Below are positions 41,276 through 52,249 of a stretch of DNA of 64,000 nt, piece by piece. The position numbers and the translations under genes are program-made. The DNA comes from Tillandsia leiboldiana (taxonomy: Eukaryota; Streptophyta; Magnoliopsida; Poales; Bromeliaceae). Numbering within the stretch: position 1 is the first letter of the stretch; each line of letters starts with the position of its first letter. The notes under the pieces were generated by a model. It worked only from the letters and a program-made list of their open reading frames with translations, made no database searches and was not told the DNA's origin. The stretch spans positions 27,074,825-27,138,824 of the forward strand of contig CM055069.1 of NCBI GenBank assembly GCA_029204045.2, in the 5' to 3' direction.

Positions 41276-43472
41276 GAGGCGTCGCAGTACGCCAGGTTAT
41301 AGTCCGAAGTGAGGATATACCGAATACGGCGTTCAGAACTCGATATGGCCATTACGAGTTCACGGTAATGCCGTTTGGGCTAATCAATGCCCTAGCGGTT
41401 TTTATGGACATGATGAACCGGATTTTTTTAAACCATTCCTGGACCAATTTGTAGTGGCTTTTATTGATGATATCCTCATCTATTCCCGCACAGATAGGGA
41501 GCATGAGGAGCACCTCCGAGTGGTCCTCCAGACCCTAAGGGATCAAAAGCTGTATGCCAAACTCAAAAAGTGTGAGTTTTGGCTCTGTGAGGTCAATTTT
41601 CTGGGACATATTGTCGCGGCCACGGGAATTGCGGTGGATCCAAGGAAGATAGAATCGGTGACCGACTGGGCTCGCCCGACCACGGTGACGGAAATCCGAA
41701 GCTTCCTCGGGCTAGCGGGATATTACCGACGCTTTGTGGAAGGCTTTTCAAAGATAGCTACTCCCCTTACTCGACTAACCCGGAAAGGGGAGAAGTTCGT
41801 CTGGACGGATCAATGCCGGAAGAGCTTCGGGGAGCTTAAGGACAGACTCACGCGGGCACCGGTACTCACATTGCCACAGCCCGGTGAGGATTACGAGATC
41901 TACTGTGACGCGTCTCGAAGTGGACTGGGAAGTGTGTTGATGCAACAAGGGAAAGTCATCGCATACGCGTCAAGACATCTCAAGGATTATGAGCGGAACT
42001 ATCCTACACACGACTTGGAACTCGCGGCAGTCGTGTTTGCGTTGAAGCTCTGGAGGCACTACCTTTATGGGGCACAATGTAAGGTGTACTCCGACCACCA
42101 GAGCCTCAAATATTTGTTTACGCAAAAGGAGTTGAACTTGCGGCAACGGAGGTGGCTGGAACTACTGAAGGACTACGACTTGTCCATCCATTACCACCCC
42201 GGAAAAGCAAACGTGGTGGCCGATGCCTTGAGTCGGAAGGGACAGGCGGGGGAGACGACACTGTGCACCCTTACCCAACAGGATCGGCTAATTGCACAAT
42301 TCTCGCAACTGAGACTGGAGGTGGTGCCAGCAGGATCAGTTGCGAAATTTATGACCTTGGAGATCAAGCCTACGCTGATAGGGAGGATCACAGAAGGCCA
42401 AGCGACGGACCCACAATTACAGCAAGTGCGGGACAGGTTATCCTCGGAACCAGGTGGGGATTTTGTGATCGGCGTCGACGACGTGTTGAGGTTCCGGGGA
42501 CGAGTCTGCGTACCTGACGTGCCGGAACTAAGGAGAGAAATTCTTGCGGAAGCGCATAACGCCCCCTACACCGCGCATCCTGGAGGTACAAAAATGTACA
42601 GAGACCTAAGACAGACCTTTTGGTGGCCTAAACTAAAGAACGATGTGGCGCACTTCGTGGCACGATGTCTGGTGTGCCAACAGGTGAAGACGGAACACCA
42701 ACGACCGGCTGGAAAACTACAACCATTGCCCATACCGGAGTGGAAATGGGAACGGATTACCATGGATTTTGTGACCGATTTTCTGCGATCGCAACAAGGA
42801 CACGACGCGATATGGGTCATCGTGGACCGTCTAACGAAATCGGCCCACTTCATACCGATTCACACGACGTGGACTAGGGATCGGCTGGCGCAGACCTATA
42901 TCGACGAGGTGGTGAGGTTGCATGGAGTACCATCATCCATAACCTCGGACAGGGACACGCGCTTCGTGTCAGACTTTTGGCGGAGTCTGCAGCAGGCATT
43001 GGGGACCAAGTTGCAGTTTAGCACGGCTTTTCACCCGCAGACGGACGGGCAATCGGAGCGAGTGATCCAGATACTTGAGGATATGCTTCGAGCTTGTGTG
43101 CTAAGCCTGGGGGAGGGGTGGTCGCGTTACCTACCCCTCGTGGAATTTGCTTACAATAATAGCTATCAGGCTAGTATTCGGATGGCCCCGTACGAAGCCT
43201 TGTACGGACGCCGGTGTCGATCGCCCATTTGCTGGGACGATTTGGGAGAACGAAAACTCCTGGGGCCAGACCTCGTAGAGGAAACGGAAACAAAGGTGCG
43301 CCTTATCAGGCAGCGGTTGCTGACCGCCCAGAGCCGGCAGAAAAGTTACGCGGACTGGAGGCGACGGGAACTGGAATTCTCGGTAGGGGATCATGTGTTG
43401 CTATGCGTGTCACCGTCTAAGGGGACGAGACGGTTTGTCATAAGAGGGAAGTTAAGCCCACGGTATGTGTGA
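41276..43472 (+). pseudogene. Gypsy-2 pol: RT (C-terminal half), RNase H, integrase
   Basis: RT resumes at RSEDIPNTAFRTRYGHYEF and VMPFGL. A frameshift in the T-run near 41426 is followed by the main frame at 41454 (672 codons) with the catalytic FIDDILIYS. RNase H: CDASRSGLG at about residue 150 and YSDHQSLKYLF at about 213. Integrase: H2C2 zinc finger (about 367-410), then D in MDF (about 438), D in TSDRDTRF (about 498) and E in DGQSERVIQ (about 533). The frame ends at a TGA (43470-43472) where related elements have glycine in the P-R-Y-x-G-P-F context, a single-base nonsense change. Confidence 0.93.
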
Positions 43473-43808
43473 CCGTTCGAAATCTTGGAGCGCGTGGGGC
43501 CAGTGGCGTACCGGTTGGCCTTACCGCCAAATCTTGAACGGGTGCATAACGTTTTCCACGTTTCGATACTCCGAAAATACTTATCTGATCCGTCGCACGT
43601 CCTCGACGCCTCGGCCGTTGAGCTGCGGGAAGACTTGAGCTTCGAAGAAACGCCGATGCGGATCTTGGCAAGAGAAGAAAAGAACCTTCGTAACCGGACG
43701 ATCCCCTACGTGAAGGTGCAATGGAGTAACCACGAGGAGCGCGAGGCGACGTGGGAACTTGAAACAAAAATGAGAGAGTGTTACCCCGAGTTATTTAGTG
43801 AGGAGTGA
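43473..43808 (+). pseudogene. Gypsy-2 integrase tail and chromodomain
   Basis: In frame with the preceding pol after the TGA. It begins PFEILERVGPVAYRL, contains VHNVFHVSILRKY, then the chromodomain (EETPMRILAREEKNLRNRTI, then VKVQW, EATWE). The aromatic/tryptophan pattern VKVQWSN...EATWE is typical of Tekay-type chromoviruses, where the domain steers integration to heterochromatin. It ends in a proper stop at 43806-43808, 42 bases before the 3' LTR. Confidence 0.92.
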
Positions 43809-43837
43809 GATTAAGTTTCGAGGGCGAAACTTCTTTT

Positions 43838-43850
43838 AAGAGGTAAGTGG
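43838..43850 (+). other. Gypsy-2 polypurine tract
   Basis: AAGAGGTAAGTGG directly before the LTR start TGTAATATC. It is less pure than usual but in the required place for plus-strand priming. Confidence 0.65.
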
Positions 43851-46834
43851 TGTAATATCATAGATTTTGTAACACTTAATACCTCATGCTAATAAAGTTT
43901 CCGTTTAATGTAATTAACGTAAAGGGTTTATTTAAGTCGTTAATTCGGAGGTGCGGGTATTTTTCTGCGATAGAGATCTGAAAACGGAGAATGGCAGTGC
44001 GATCGGATCCGGATTCTGACTTACGAAACTCCCGGAAAGGGGTAGAAAGTGATCGCAATGGCTAGGGGTGCATCAAAATCCGCATAAGTGATTTGGCACG
44101 CTTTCGGAGGAAAAAGATAGAATTATCTTTAAGGAATTATCCTGAAGAATCTAATTTGAGGAATTAATTAATTAGGAATTAATTAATTGGGAAATTTAAA
44201 TACCCAAAGTGGTTATTGTCGTACGAAAAGATATTTCGTTATCTTCTCCCGAAAGAAAGAAAGACGAAACCCTAACCGGAGGAAACAAGAAGAAAGGTGA
44301 AACCCTAATCGAAAGAGAACGGTGGAGAAGAAGGTGAAAGCTAAAGGATCCAAACCCTCCCGACGAACGCGCCAAAACCGGGAGCGAGAACGGATAGCCG
44401 TCTCCTACGATTAGAGGTAAACTAATTTTATTTTGGTGTAGTTTCGCTTGGTTTTTGGGTATCGGTCTTTCATGAAGTCTAGGAGTAGCCGTTTGCTACC
44501 CAACGTGTCATGCCGCGAAGCCCTAAGGCGTCGTCGCGCGACCGTAATGCGCGCCGCGCGGGGACGGTGCCCGCGCGGCCGCGGCTAGAGCCACGCGGGA
44601 TCAAGCTCCCCGCGTTGCCATGGCTAGGGTAAACGCCGCGTGGGGCGGGTGCCCGCGCGGTGGCGGCATCGCACGTCGCGTGGGGCCATGCCCGCAGGGC
44701 AGCCGCGGCGTGTGCCGCGCGGGGCAGGTGCCCGCGCGGCGGCGGCATCGCATGCCGCGTGGGGCCATGCCCGCGCGGCGGCCGCGGCGCGTGCCGCACC
44801 GGCGGGTGCCCGCGAGGCGGCGACATCGCATGCCGCGCGGGGCCTTGCCCGCGCGGCTGCAGCTAGTGCCGCGCGGGGCCTTGCCCGCGCGGCTGCAGCT
44901 AGTGCCGCGCGGGCGGGTGCCCGCGCGGCGGCGGCGGTGGCCCGCACGGCGGCGGCGGTGGTGGTTCATGTCGCGCGGGGCCCTGCCCGCATGACCGCAG
45001 TTTGTGCCGCGCGGGCGGGTGCCCGCGCGACGGTGACAGCACGTGCCGCGCGGGCGGGTTCCCGCGCGACGGTGACAGCACGTGCCGCGCGGGGCCATGC
45101 CCGCGCGGCCATGGCTAATGCTGCGTCGGCGGGTGCCCGTGCGGTTGCGGCGCGCGGGGTTGGTGCCCGCGCGGCAGCGGCGGTTACCGCGCGGGGTCGG
45201 CGCCCGCGCGGCCGCGGTTTGCGCCATGCGAGGCCGAGGTCCGCACGATCGCGGAAGGTGCCGCGCGGGGTTGGTGCCCGTGCGGCCGCGGCTTGCACCT
45301 CCTGGAGCTAGGGCCCGCGCGGTCACGACAAACGCCGCGCGGGGCTGGTGCCCGCGCGGCCATACGACCCGTGACACCGCGGGGGCAGCCGCGTCGCTCG
45401 ACGCGCACGGGCGCCACCGCCGGGTCAAGTTGTCCTCAGTGTTTTGAGTTGTTTGGGCTCGGTTTATCCACTACTATATTGTTGATCTGACCATGGCTCT
45501 TTTGGGGACTACTTCTAGGTCCGGGCGTCAACAGAGAGCAAGGTTCAGTCTCCGGAATACGCGTTTTGCATAATCAAGGTGGGTAGGTGTTGGTTATTAC
45601 CGGTGAGGTGTCGTTTCCGAATACTCGTTTTGATAAAGTAGATACGGTTATAATTTGACTAACCCCCTAGCATGTGAATCCCTTTTACTATTTCAATCGA
45701 GCGGCTGCAGTCGCAGGTGCGGTATACTTTTCTGGTTATAGCGGCTGCGGTCGCAGGTGCGTTATACTACTCTGGTTATAGCGGCTGAGGTCGCAATGCA
45801 TTAAAACACTCATATTGCTTACACGCACATCGGCAGTTTGGCCACTGCAGAGGGTGTATTTTTCGAAAAGATGGTAAGTCATTTACCCGTGTACCCCACA
45901 AGGGGAGGTTAGTGGGGACCCCTCAAGGGGAGGCAGCTGCTACTTGGGCAGTCGAGGGGTTGGAGGCACCAAGAAGATGAGTACGGTATTGGGGTTGGTG
46001 CCCAAAATATTCATAAAGCTGGGGTAGGTGCCCAGCGGGACTTTCAACAGGGATCTAGCGATACATGAGGGGGAGGGGAAAAGTAAATGCCCGGTGACGC
46101 GGTGTGTTCTTTCTATTTATTGCGTTTACTTGCTTGTTCTCTACTTTATCAGTCACTGACAACCGACACTGTGACAGGTTCGAGTAGGGGTGGATTTCGG
46201 GACGACGGTGAGGCATCAGTTAGAGGACACTAGCTAAGAGGGCTAGTAAAACGATACTTTATCTTATTTATCTTATTTATCTTTGGTTATGGCATTACTA
46301 TGTTTAGTTCAACTGTGATTCATATACTGTGGCTTCTGATGGATGTTGGAAGGAGGACTTTCTTATAATTAACTGGTGAATGATAGGATGTGTAATTGTG
46401 GCTTGTTTTCAAATACAAACCGGTTTCAAAGATGTTTTCAAAGCAAGTGCCGTGTGGGCACCGATTTTAAAACCCGTGGATTTATCCTTTCAAGTTAATG
46501 GTCGCACAAAGAGTTTGCGAAAATGATTTAGAAAACTGGGTGCCGTGTGGGCACCGATTTTCAAAACCCATGGGTTTATGCTATAGACTGTATAAGATAG
46601 CGGTGATGGTTTGATGTACTATATCCTCTCCTCGTTGCATGTCATGATTGGAATGGTTAAAGCATTGGAATTGATTGTGACTCCGTGCATATACAAAGGA
46701 GACTCCGCCCGTTTGGGGAGCGAATTTGTATATGCGGCGGGTCTAATACGCGCCGGCGGCAAGGTTCATGTAATTACTTAAGAAAAAAAAAATGGGTACG
46801 TTTTTCGTTCCTTTAGAACCTCCGGGGCGTGACA
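43851..46834 (+). repeat. Gypsy-2 3' LTR (2984 bp)
   Basis: TGTAATATC...GGGGCGTGACA, followed by GGTAG. TATA-like TTTAAATA near 44196-44203, telo-box motifs at 44267-44275 and 44300-44308, hairpin array 44535-45400, 40-bp triplicate 45700-45799, U5 hairpin 46687-46735. It is more diverged from the 5' LTR than the Copia-3 LTRs are from each other, as expected of the older host element. Confidence 0.95.
44535..45400. repeat. GC-rich array of hairpin-forming units (3' LTR copy)
   Basis: About 20 units of the CCGCGCGGG...CCCGCGCGG type, homologous to 37360-38130. It has some extra or lost units, for example a duplicated CTGCAGCTAGTG unit at 44855-44910. Confidence 0.88.
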
Positions 46835-46839
46835 GGTAG
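46835..46839. repeat. Target site duplication of Gypsy-2, right
   Basis: GGTAG, matching 12316-12320 and 25852-25856. Contig C repeats it at 57800-57804. Confidence 0.92.
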
Positions 46840-49800
46840 ATTTATCAGATGCAAAATGAAAAGCTTCATCTACTTTAACATTAATAGATTCTACCATCGT
46901 TTTAGTTTCGAGGTTAAATACCTGATATGCTCTACTATTTGTAGAATAACCCATGAAAATCCCTTCGTCACTTCGAGAGTCGAATTTTTCAAGATTTTCG
47001 CGATCACGTAAAATGTAACAGCGACTCCCAAAGATTCAAAAATATTTGATATTTGGTTTTCTACAGAACCATAGCTCATATGGTGTATTTAAAGTACCCG
47101 GGCACAAATAAACTCGATTAATTACGTAGACCGCGGTGTTCACTGCTTCAGCCCAAAAATGTAACGGGAGTTTCCGGCTGTGAAGCATAACACGCGCCAT
47201 CTCTTGTACAACCCTGTTTTTGCGCTCGACTACACCATTCTGCTGAGGTGTATAGGGTGCAGAGAATTCATGTTTTATGCCGTTGGAAGTGAAAAATCAA
47301 TGAATTTAGAATTGATAAATTCTCCACCTCTATCACTTCGAACAGGAACGATCTTTTCATTTCTCTCAATCATAACACGATGACAAATCTAATGAAAAGA
47401 ATCGAAAGTATCCGCTTTCTCTTTTAAAAATGTTACCCATGTATATCTAGAGAAATCATCAACCAAAAGAAAAATGTACAATTTACCTCCCAAACTTGGT
47501 TGACGAGTCGGCCCCATTAAGTCCATGTGCAGTAATTCTAAAGGCCGATTGGTACCCACGAGGTTCAAGTTCTTGTGTGCAGCCCTTGATTGCTTTTCCT
47601 TTTGACAACCTCCACACACAATGTTTTCTTTAAAAGAAAGTTTAGGTACCCCCTTAACCACGTCTTTATTAGAAATCCTTGCTAGTTCCTTAAAATTTAT
47701 GTGACCTAGTCTTTCATGCCAAAGAGTTTCATTATCCAAAGAAACTAGGTTACAATGTTCAGAAATTTTGTTTGGAACTACATAACAATTATTTTTAGAT
47801 CTAACCCATTTTAAAAAGAATAATTGATCCTTATCAGTTACAATACATTCTGCTGAAGAAAATTAACTGAAAAGCCATTATCACATAATTGACTAATGCT
47901 AATGAGTTAGTCTTAAGGCCTTCAACAAATAAAACATTGTTCAAAACCGGGCCTTCTGGAATAGTGATTGTCCCTTTTCCAACAATTTTAGAAGAACGAC
48001 CGTCTCCGAAAACTACAAGTCCTCCGGAGGTTTTCTCTAAAGTTTGAAATAATTCTTGTCACCGGTCATGTGACGGTAACACCAACTATCCAGATACCAA
48101 GACGAGTTGTCATAAGCATGCAAAGAAGTATGAACAACAGGACAAGGGAAGATTTCACCTTTGCGCACCCAAACTTTTTTGGAATGCGTCGGCAATGATT
48201 GAGAAGTTATTCTCCTTGGTGAAAGCATCTTGTTTGATTATCGCTTTTCTTTTGACATCGTCTTGTTAGGTGAACTACCAAGGTTCTTTTCCTTTGAAAA
48301 ATTCTCCTTTGATTTCCGGGGAATGACCTTGTTGGTTAGTTGTTGCAAGAGGCGCTTGATTTGATCGTTTCGCTCCAATCTTGCAATCTCTTCGTATGTG
48401 CCCTGCAAAACTACAACGAAAACATACATTTGTACTTGATGAACCCGAAGTAGGTGAGGTAGGCTTGTTGTCGTTGTACGCAGTGAATTCCATCGTCGAG
48501 GAGGAGACACCGACTGGGGCACAAAAACCGTCTTACTCGAACTAGGACTGTCTCCAGTTCGATTGTATCCAAGTCCCAAACGATTTGTTTGACCAAGACC
48601 AAGCATCTTATCCAACTTGCTCATTCCTGAAGAAAATCGCTTCAAATCATCCTTAAGTTGGAAAATGGTCTTCGTCATCTCCATCTTTTCTTGACGAGCC
48701 TCGGAATAGAGCTTCAAGAAGTAATTGGCTTTATCCACCAGTTTGATGTGTTCCTTCTCGAAATGCTCATTTTTCTCTGGAAGGGAAAACATTTTCTTTG
48801 ATCAAGTTATCCCTTTCCACTTCAAGAGCGTTTGAGAGAGAAGTTGCCCTTTTTGCTTCTTCTTCAAGATCCTGCAATTTTCTTCTCAAACTCTTGTTTT
48901 GTTTTGCCAGTTTCTTTGAATCCTTTAAAAGTTTATGGTAGGCAAAAGCAAAGTCTTCACCTTCGGAATTACTCGACTCATCGTCCGTCGCATTCTTTTC
49001 AACTTGGGAGGAGATGGACAATGAATCGGATGTACTGCCATAAAGCACACGTAAGGTGAAGTTGTGGACGCGTGGAATGTCGTTGCGTTGTTTTCCTTCA
49101 TCACTGGAAGATGACTCAGTGGACGTTGAGGTGTCATCCCAAGTGACGGCTTGCATTGCCTTCTTCTTCGACGGATTCTTATTGGGACACTCCGTTGAGA
49201 TGTGACCGTATCCTCGGCACCTGAAGCATTGGATTTGTCCCTCCGAGTTCTTTTTGTCTTTTGAAGAACTCTCTTGCTTTCTTGACTTGAAGCTTGAAGA
49301 ACCTTTGCCTTTCTTCGACTCTACGAAGGATGAAGTTTTACTTGAATTACCCCTTCGAAAGTTTCGGCGAAATTTTCTTGGTCAAGAGCGCAAGTTGCTT
49401 CTCAAAAATCCTCCATTGATAGGTTCTCATCATCGTCTGAGGAGGATGAATCCGCGTCTTCTTCTTTGTTGTTTTCAACGCAAAACCTGAAAACTTGGAA
49501 GAAGATGCCTTTTGAGAAGAATAGTTAGTACGAAAAGTCATTTCATACGTTTGAAGTGCACCAACTAATTCTTCTACATGGATTTCGTCCGGGTGTTTAA
49601 CTGTTTCAATGGCTGCAACCCTTTGGGCGAAATCTTTCAGGAAGAGTCCTTAAAATCTTTCGTACAACTTTAGATTCCGAAATTTTCTCTCCCAAGTTAG
49701 CACATGTATTCACGATGTCTTGCAATCATGTATAGTAATCTGTGAAAGATTCATTTTCTGCCATGAAAATAGAGTCAAATTTGCTCGTAAGCATTGTAGT

Positions 49801-50157
49801 TTTTGAATCTTCACAAGGTTGTTCCCTCATGTGTAACTTGTAGAACATCCCAGATTTCTTTCGCAGTCTCACATGCCGAGACGCGAGAGAATTCAGTTTG
49901 CGACAGAGCATTAAATAAGGCGTTAATTCCTTTGCCGTTGTAAGAAGATGATCAATTTCTTCCTTGATCCATTTCGACCTAGGTTTGATGGTGCGAACAT
50001 CAGCGATAAATTCAGTCGGATTTGACCATCCAAACTCGATTGATTGCCACACCCGTTCATCGATGGAAATTAAAAATGCTTTCATCCGTACTTTCCAGTA
50101 GGTATAGTTTGTTCCATCGAAAAACGGTGGTCTGTTGATGTTTCCACCTTCAACCAT
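46840..50157 (-). pseudogene. Copia-2 gag, protease and integrase (contig B copy)
   Basis: ATG at 50157 (MVEGGNINRPPFFDGTNYTYW). Same domain order as Copia-3. The integrase part reads WHERLGHINFKEL and CGGCQ, then HMDLMGP, and stops at a TAG shortly after. The protease motif is DSWCYRHMTG instead of DSGCSRHMTG. Many frame breaks (near 47870, 48230, 48340, 48790, 49085, 49380, 49625, 49795, 49950) are not in contig C and look like contig-end errors. The stops and the protease change are in both and are real. Confidence 0.9.
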
Positions 50158-50176
50158 TGTTTACAACCCTATTCCC

Positions 50177-50188
50177 GCTCTGATACCA
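50177..50188 (-). other. Copia-2 primer binding site (contig B copy)
   Basis: Minus strand TGGTATCAGAGC, two bases inside the LTR; initiator Met-tRNA type. Confidence 0.92.
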
Positions 50189-50190
50189 CT

Positions 50191-51473
50191 TGTTGGGTTA
50201 TGATAATATGGATCTAAATAGGGGAAAAAAACACCTAGAGGGGGGTGAATAGGTGTAAACAATAAACACTCAAAAATCTTTGCGTAATAAAACCCAATGC
50301 GGAAAAGTAAATAACACGCAGAGATTTTACGTGAAAAACTCCAAACCAGGAGTAAAAAACCACGGGACCGATAACACGGTGAAATCAACTAAGATTAAAC
50401 ACGTACAAAGGTGATATACCGTACTCACACACGACTCAACCTTTTCCATACGCTCCGAGTTGATCTTCTCCGCTCGCTCCGCAACGCGCCTCGAATCCAC
50501 GATTTGCGTCCAACGCCGAATCCACGGCGTCCAACGTCGAGTCCACGACGTCTGACCGAATCCACGGTCTCCACCAAGTAGTACGTCTCGATCACACGAA
50601 CGTACCTCGCTCCGAATCCACGAGAGCGGTAGCACCTTGAATCCACAAGGCCACGCGAATCCACGCGCCGATTTTGGGGAAATCGTTGTTTTGTTGGTGG
50701 TGAAAATCCGCCGAATACTTAGATCAAAGATAGATCGGAAATACCATCTAAGTATTCATTAATTTGATTCTACTCAAAATCTGAGTATGAAAACCTAGAA
50801 TCAAATTAATCAATATAGATGAAGAAACATAGAATAAATCTAGTTATTTCCTTTCTTCTCTATATGTGGATTTATAAGTTTTTCTCCGTTAATTTTCTTC
50901 GTTCATTACGGATATAAAACTTATGGGATTACCTAAAAGATGAAATTAGGGTTTACTTATAGGTAAGAAACCATTGGAAGAGGATAAGAATAAAAAACTG
51001 ACTGTAATAGAATTTTTCCGCACGACGGTCCGGACTGGATTTGGCTTGATCCGGACTGTCGTTGTTTTTCAGAGAATTCCTGAAAAAACCAGTGTTCGGG
51101 GTCCGGACTGATATCCACGGTCCGGACTGTTCATGCGATTTCTGCAAAATCCACGTTCGGGGTCCGGACTGAACCAAGGATGTTCCGGACTGGATTTGCG
51201 CATGACCTACCTATGTTCAGGGTCCGGACTGGTACCCTGATCCGGATCCTGAACATGTAGCAGTCCAGTTTCATGATTTTTAAGCAATTAAAAATTCATC
51301 CAAGTGTTTCTACACAATAAGAAGTATTCGGATCACCAAAATTATTTAATTAACGTACCTGATCCTTTTGAATTCTTCTTTCTTGAGATTTAGGTATATG
51401 ATCCAAACATCTTCATCTTCAATCTTCAAGACTTAACCACTTTCACGAAATACGCCTAACAAATTCCTTAACA
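50191..51473 (-). repeat. Copia-2 5' LTR (contig B copy, 1283 bp)
   Basis: Minus strand TGTTAAGG...ATAACCCAACA. CCGG-centred repeats of AGTCCGGACT/GGTCCGGACC type lie at 51030-51255, a TATA-like CTATAAGTAA near 50953-50963, and GTGGATTCG repeats at 50485-50660. It belongs to the Copia-1 subfamily and is distinct from Copia-3. Confidence 0.93.
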
Positions 51474-51560
51474 ACAACACCAACAGGAACCTGTACCTCT
51501 AGTGCTACGTGGTAACAACTCTACCTCTAGTCATGCAGGAAAGCAAAATACTCTAACTCA
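51474..51560 (-). pseudogene. Gypsy-3 fragment at the end of contig B
   Basis: Copy of 62455-62542. It is similar to Gypsy-1 at about 497-585 (protease region, minus strand), so Copia-2 inserted into another copy of the Gypsy-1 family. Confidence 0.85.
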
Positions 51561-51660
51561 NNNNNNNNNNNNNNNNNNNNNNNNNNNNNNNNNNNNNNNN
51601 NNNNNNNNNNNNNNNNNNNNNNNNNNNNNNNNNNNNNNNNNNNNNNNNNNNNNNNNNNNN
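51561..51660. other. Assembly gap 2 (100 N)
   Basis: Exactly 100 N. The sequence to the right repeats 40686 onward, and the left flank reappears at 62515-62542. Confidence 0.97.
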
Positions 51661-51783
51661 CGCGACAGATCCCTACGACCCACCTCCCTACCCAGCCACG
51701 CCGTGCGCTGCGCCCAAAGGGTTGTGGAGGACTCCCCCAACCTTCCCCCAAGTTGGTGACGCATGTCCCAGAATGGGAAATAG
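51661..51783 (+). pseudogene. Gypsy-2 gag C-terminus (contig C copy)
   Basis: The last 41 codons of 39817-40809, frameshifted by small indels in this copy. Confidence 0.85.
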
Positions 51784-52158
51784 AGGTAACACCTAACATC
51801 TTTCTCCTAGTTGGGAACACCCGTCGAACCGTGGAAGCAGTCCTTTCTGGTCGACCCCTTTAGTCCCTCTTGTCCTTTAGGGTATACCTTACGACTCCCC
51901 GCCTCCCTCCCTTGTCGTTTTTCTTTTCTCCGCCCAAGTCCGCTATCGGAGTTGACGTACTGTAGTGTGTGAGAGGGGGGGGGGGTGGGGCTACGCCTGT
52001 GCAACATCAATCGGGGATATGTACAGGCCATAGCATAGAACAATACCCCCCACCTTGGGATTGAAGACGTATCGAACAACACAGAGCGACGCCGCCTTCG
52101 GGGTTTGTTTCGCAACCCGGCTATGCATTTGGAGGGTATAATATCCAGAGGTTACGAG

Positions 52159-52212
52159 AGTTGAGCGTGCTAGAGCTAGAGTAGTTCTAGGATGGGTGAC
52201 CCTCTGGGAAGT
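52159..52212 (+). ncRNA. 5S rRNA-like fragment (contig C copy)
   Basis: Identical over its 54 nt to 41187-41240, which confirms the sequence. It lies within the second copy of the foreign segment (51784-52249). Confidence 0.7.
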
Positions 52213-52249
52213 TGGGGCATCACGGTTGGGTAGCGGGCGGGGATTGTGA

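Larger units (their letters stand above)
39557..43850 (+). mobile_element. Gypsy-2 internal region (Tekay/Del-type chromovirus, rearranged)
   Basis: The whole element runs from 12321 (25857 in contig B) to 46834 and is flanked by GGTAG. The internal part holds a PBS, a gag ORF without capsid core, a 470-bp foreign segment with a 5S-like piece, and pol from mid-RT to a chromodomain. It lacks protease and the front of RT, so it cannot be autonomous. Confidence 0.9.
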
